Assembly (NCBI GenBank): GCA_900320235.1
Contig: ONRO01000331.1
Span: 1 to 10,255 of the forward strand
DNA: 10,255 bases
Reading direction: 5' to 3'
Source of the DNA: an uncultured Eubacteriales bacterium
GTDB lineage: Bacteria; Bacillota; Clostridia; Oscillospirales; Acutalibacteraceae
The notes beneath the pieces are model-generated. The model saw only the letters and a program-made list of their open reading frames with translations, was not told the origin of the DNA and did not search any database. Position numbers and translations under genes: made by a program. This document shows, in pieces, positions 8,469-10,255 of the stretch (position 1 is its first letter; every line of letters begins with the position of its first letter).

Positions 8469-8545
8469 TTTAAACAACACCAATATTATCTATGCTATTA
8501 ATAAAAAATGTATAGCATCACTGAAAAGAATTAAGCCTGAATACC

Positions 8546-8586
8546 TTAAAATAACCCGGCAAGAATTTAAATCCTGCCGAGTTATT
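8546..8586 (-). terminator. Intrinsic terminator after frr
   Basis: A hairpin begins 20 bases after the frr stop. AATAACTCGGCA pairs with TGCCGGGTTATT over 12 positions (11 Watson-Crick, one G-T) around a 13-base AT-rich loop, and the 3' arm runs into TTATTTT on the minus strand. The U-tract is short and partly within the stem, so some read-through into uppS is likely. Confidence 0.6.
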
Positions 8587-8606
8587 CTTTTTGGCATTGC
8601 TTAGCA

Positions 8607-9161
8607 TCAGATTTCCATGATCTGCTTCTGCTTTTTTTCAGTCATACTATCTATGGTTTTTATATGGCTATCTGTTTTATCCTGGATTTTCTTTTCGCCG
8701 TGCTTGAGATCATCTTCAGTGATTTCACCATTTTTCTTCATGGTTTTTATCTTATCCATAGCTTCTCTTCTGATAGATCTTACTGCTACCTTGGTTTCTT
8801 CACCCATCTTAGCGATCTCTTTTACTATTTCTTTACGGCGTTCCTCGGTAAGCGGAGGGAAAACCATTCTTATTACTGTTCCGTCATTCTGTGGGTTAAT
8901 ACCAATATCTGATACCTGTATTGCTTTTTCAATAGCTTTAAGGAGTGTTTTATCCCAGGGCTGGATTGTTAGAGTTCTTGCTTCAGTAATAGATACGGAT
9001 GCAAGCTGATTTACAGGAGTCGGAGAACCGTAATAATCAACCTTAACCTTATCAAGTACAGACGGATTTGCCCTACCGGCTCTTACCTCTGAAAATTCAG
9101 TTTCAAGATGTCCGACTGATTTTGTCATTTTTTCATCAGCTTTTTTGATTACAGTATTCAT
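8607..9161 (-). CDS. frr: Ribosome recycling factor
   Basis: Cytosolic factor that, with EF-G, splits the post-termination ribosome and frees the mRNA and tRNA. The 184 residues match the near-invariant family length. The sequence shows the long helical domain I segments and the conserved run beginning RAGRANPSVLDKV (27-39), then VDYYGSPTPVNQLASVS, TIQPWDK, and the highly charged FPPLTEERRKE helix. GGAGG lies 9 bases before the ATG. It follows pyrH by 19 bases, the usual Firmicute pairing, and is followed by a hairpin terminator, so pyrH-frr probably form one short transcription unit with partial read-through. Confidence 0.98.
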   Translation of the reverse strand: MNTVIKKADEKMTKSVGHLETEFSEVRAGRANPSVLDKVKVDYYGSPTPVNQLASVSITEARTLTIQPWDKTLLKAIEKAIQVSDIGINPQNDGTVIRMVFPPLTEERRKEIVKEIAKMGEETKVAVRSIRREAMDKIKTMKKNGEITEDDLKHGEKKIQDKTDSHIKTIDSMTEKKQKQIMEI

Positions 9162-9180
9162 AAATATTTACCTCCGTATA

Positions 9181-9885
9181 TTATTCTACAATTGTTCCGA
9201 CGTTTTCACCGCAAACAGCGGATACGATATTATCAGGATTATCAAGACTGAATACGATTATCGGAATATTATTATCCTTGCAGATTGCAGCTGCTGTACT
9301 GTCCATTACAGCGAGATCTTTATTAAGTACATCATGGAAAGAAATTTTATCGAATTTTTTCGCATCGGGATTTTTCTTAGGATCACTGTCATAAACCCCG
9401 TCAACCATTGTTGCCTTAAGAATGATATCTGCTTCAATTTCAGCAGCCCTGAGGGAAGCAGCAGTATCTGTTGAGAAAAACGGATTTCCTGTGCCACAGC
9501 CAAAAACAAGTATTCTTCCCTTTTCGAGGTGTCTTATTGCTCTGTTTCTGATATAAGGTTCAGCAACCTGCTGCATAGAAATAGCTGTCTGAACTCTTAC
9601 TTCAAGATCAAGCTGTTCAAGTGCATCACAAACACCAAGAGCATTGATTACTGTTGCAAGCATACCCATGTGGTCAGCTCTGGTTCTGTCCATTTTACCG
9701 CTTGAACGTCCTCTCCAGAAGTTTCCTCCGCCAACAACAATGGCTACCTCTACTCCCATATCATTCAGCTTTTTTATTGGCTGACAGAATTTGAGAACAG
9801 TATCAAAATCAATACCATGTTTTTCTTCCCCTGCAAGTGATTCTCCGCTAAGCTTTAACAGCACTCTTCTATATTTCGGCTCCAT
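9181..9885 (-). CDS. pyrH: UMP kinase (uridylate kinase)
   Basis: Cytosolic kinase of the amino-acid-kinase fold that phosphorylates UMP to UDP with ATP, feeding UTP and CTP synthesis. From the chosen start it has 234 residues. Landmarks: KLSGE (11-15) with K11; VGGGNFWRG (51-59); D71 in the UMP-binding stretch [17 protein letters not shown] (131-140); and the ATP-site VDGVYDSDP (161-169). The frame stays open 11 codons further upstream to an ATG at 9918, but that ATG has no ribosome binding site and would overlap the probable transcription start region. The ATG at 9885 puts the family core KLSGE at residue 11 as expected and has AGGAG upstream. Family enzymes are hexamers regulated by GTP and UTP; nothing here argues otherwise. 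Confidence 0.97.
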   Translation of the reverse strand: MEPKYRRVLLKLSGESLAGEEKHGIDFDTVLKFCQPIKKLNDMGVEVAIVVGGGNFWRGRSSGKMDRTRADHMGMLATVINALGVCDALEQLDLEVRVQTAISMQQVAEPYIRNRAIRHLEKGRILVFGCGTGNPFFSTDTAASLRAAEIEADIILKATMVDGVYDSDPKKNPDAKKFDKISFHDVLNKDLAVMDSTAAAICKDNNIPIIVFSLDNPDNIVSAVCGENVGTIVE

Positions 9886-9897
9886 AATTAACACACT

Positions 9898-9902
9898 CTC
9901 CT
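9898..9902 (-). promoter_or_regulatory. pyrH Shine-Dalgarno with a long spacer
   Basis: AGGAG stands 12 bases before the ATG at 9885. The in-frame GTG at 9894 is only 3 bases away, too close to use. The 12-base spacer is longer than the 7-9 bases seen for most genes in this window but still supports the ATG over the upstream one at 9918. Confidence 0.65.
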
Positions 9903-9928
9903 GTTTATTAAGTATCATTTATATATAT

Positions 9929-9957
9929 ATTTTACTATAACCGGCGGGTAAAGTAAA
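9929..9957 (-). promoter_or_regulatory. Candidate sigma-A-type promoter for pyrH-frr
   Basis: On the minus strand TTTACT (9952-9957) is followed by a 17-base spacer and TAAAAT (9929-9934). Transcription would start near 9922, giving a leader of roughly 37 bases. The two hexamers lie within a dyad: TTTACT on one side and AGTAAA on the other, around a GC-rich centre (ACC-GGCG-GGT on the plus strand), so a repressor could bind across it. This is inferred from pattern only. Confidence 0.5.
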
Positions 9958-10137
9958 GTATAAAATGTTAATTTTTTGTATGATTCTTACATAAAAAAGA
10001 ATAATTTTTATAGAATTGCATATATACAATTTAATATTATTAAATATTAATGCATAATAAAGCGAAATAATGTAATTATCCGGAAGAAAAGCCCGGACTG
10101 ATAATTTACAAAAAAGCAAGAATAATACTTTTTAAAA
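9958..10137. other. AT-rich non-coding stretch upstream of pyrH
   Basis: No credible gene: the only frame of note would encode a 66-residue low-complexity peptide rich in Ile, Tyr and Asn, with no ribosome binding site. The stretch holds a perfect odd palindrome TTTAATA-T-TATTAAA (10030-10044) flanked by TGCA on both sides, a small GC stem TCCGG/CCGGA (10079-10083 with 10093-10097), and a 6-base ATTCTT/AAGAAT repeat near 9983-10004. Some of these may be random in such AT-rich sequence. Confidence 0.5.
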
Positions 10138-10175
10138 CGGACTGCTTTAAACGCTTATTTGTTTAAAGCAGTCCG
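10138..10175 (-). terminator. Strong hairpin terminator upstream of pyrH
   Basis: A perfect 15-base inverted repeat, CGGACTGCTTTAAAC with GTTTAAAGCAGTCCG, closes an 8-base loop. On the minus strand the stem is followed by TTTT and then AAAAAG, a short U-tract. It lies about 50 bases after a putative stop codon at 10225-10227 and would separate an upstream transcript from pyrH-frr. On the plus strand it has no T-run, so it acts, if at all, in the minus direction. Confidence 0.7.
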
Positions 10176-10224
10176 GATTGCTGATCCACGGATAGGTCAG
10201 ATAAATACAATATTTTTTAGATTT

Positions 10225-10255
10225 TTATTTCTTTTTATCTGAAACGGTTTTTTTA
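10225..10255 (-). CDS. Possible C-terminal tail of an upstream gene (partial)
   Basis: From the right edge the minus strand can be read as KKTVSDKKK followed by TAA, about 50 bases before the strong hairpin terminator. A lysine-rich tail, a stop, and then a terminator fit the end of a real gene. In many Firmicutes the genes before pyrH are rpsB and tsf, and ribosomal protein S2 often has a charged tail, so either is possible by context. Only ten codons are visible and no homology can be claimed. Confidence 0.3.
   Translation of the reverse strand, partial: KKTVSDKKK

Larger units (their letters stand above)
8406..8606 (-). promoter_or_regulatory. frr-uppS intergenic region with stacked inverted repeats
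   Basis: This stretch of about 200 bases has no credible ORF. On the minus strand it holds, in order, the frr terminator hairpin, a 7-base inverted repeat ATGCTAT/ATAGCAT (8492-8518, 13-base loop), a 10-base inverted repeat AATTGAAATC/GATTTCAATT (8422-8431 with 8461-8470, 29-base loop), and the uppS ribosome binding site AGAGG (8415-8419). The position suggests a control region for the uppS-cdsA-dxr-rseP-ispG block. I do not recognise a known riboswitch or T-box. Confidence 0.5.

Noticed and set aside
8422..8470. A FapR- or FabT-type operator for fatty-acid control before uppS
   Set aside because: The arms AATTGAAATC/GATTTCAATT are 29 bases apart, whereas those operators are compact palindromes with different cores.
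8617..9009. A 130-codon plus-strand hydrophobic frame
   Set aside because: It is the reverse-strand shadow of frr, a highly conserved gene covering the same bases; the Phe/Ser/Ile richness comes from the Lys/Glu-rich codons of frr read backwards.
9886..9918. Eleven extra N-terminal codons for pyrH starting at the ATG at 9918
   Set aside because: That ATG has no ribosome binding site, would sit at about the proposed transcription start, and would put KLSGE at residue 22 instead of the usual first dozen or so.
9919..10119. A 66-codon minus-strand frame directly upstream of pyrH
   Set aside because: It is low-complexity, rich in Ile, Tyr and Asn as expected from AT-rich DNA, has no ribosome binding site, and overlaps the best promoter candidate.
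1..10255. A novel system: CRISPR array, defence island, mobile element or biosynthetic cassette
   Set aside because: All coding space is filled by recognised housekeeping genes in a conserved order with intact active sites; there are no direct-repeat arrays, transposase remnants, tRNA genes or shifts in composition.

Overview
This window looks like an ordinary housekeeping segment from an AT-rich Gram-positive bacterium of the Firmicutes (Bacillota), most likely class Clostridia. Three things point that way. There is a PolC-type replicative DNA polymerase with an exonuclease inserted in its PHP domain. The gene order pyrH-frr-uppS-cdsA-dxr-rseP-ispG-polC is a familiar Firmicute arrangement, with ispG placed as in clostridia. 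Most genes have strong GGAGG-type ribosome binding sites. I cannot name the genus from the sequence.

Every supported gene is on the minus strand, so transcription runs from high to low coordinates. From 10255 down: the last few codons of an unidentified upstream gene, then a strong hairpin terminator (10138-10175). Next is an AT-rich leader of about 250 bases with a candidate promoter, then pyrH (UMP kinase) and frr (ribosome recycling factor), and a second hairpin terminator just past frr (8546-8586). An intergenic stretch of about 200 bases with several inverted repeats and a weak candidate promoter follows. After it come uppS, cdsA, dxr, rseP and ispG, with gaps of 0, 35, 55 and 53 bases. 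A weak hairpin separates ispG from polC, whose first 1116 codons fill the rest of the window before it runs off the left edge.

The genes fall into three themes. PyrH supplies UDP, and so UTP and CTP, and Frr recycles ribosomes. Dxr and IspG are steps of the MEP isoprenoid pathway, which supplies the prenyl diphosphates that UppS extends to undecaprenyl diphosphate, the lipid carrier for cell-wall synthesis. CdsA makes CDP-diacylglycerol from phosphatidate and CTP for phospholipids, and RseP is an intramembrane metalloprotease. PolC copies the chromosome. The middle block therefore joins isoprenoid, lipid-carrier and membrane-lipid synthesis, all of it known biology.

I found no mobile element, CRISPR array, tRNA, rRNA, defence system or unrecognised gene cassette. 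The points worth a second look are small: a TTG start for polC, a Shine-Dalgarno sequence touching the rseP start codon, HEGGH at the RseP zinc site, and structured leaders before pyrH and uppS.
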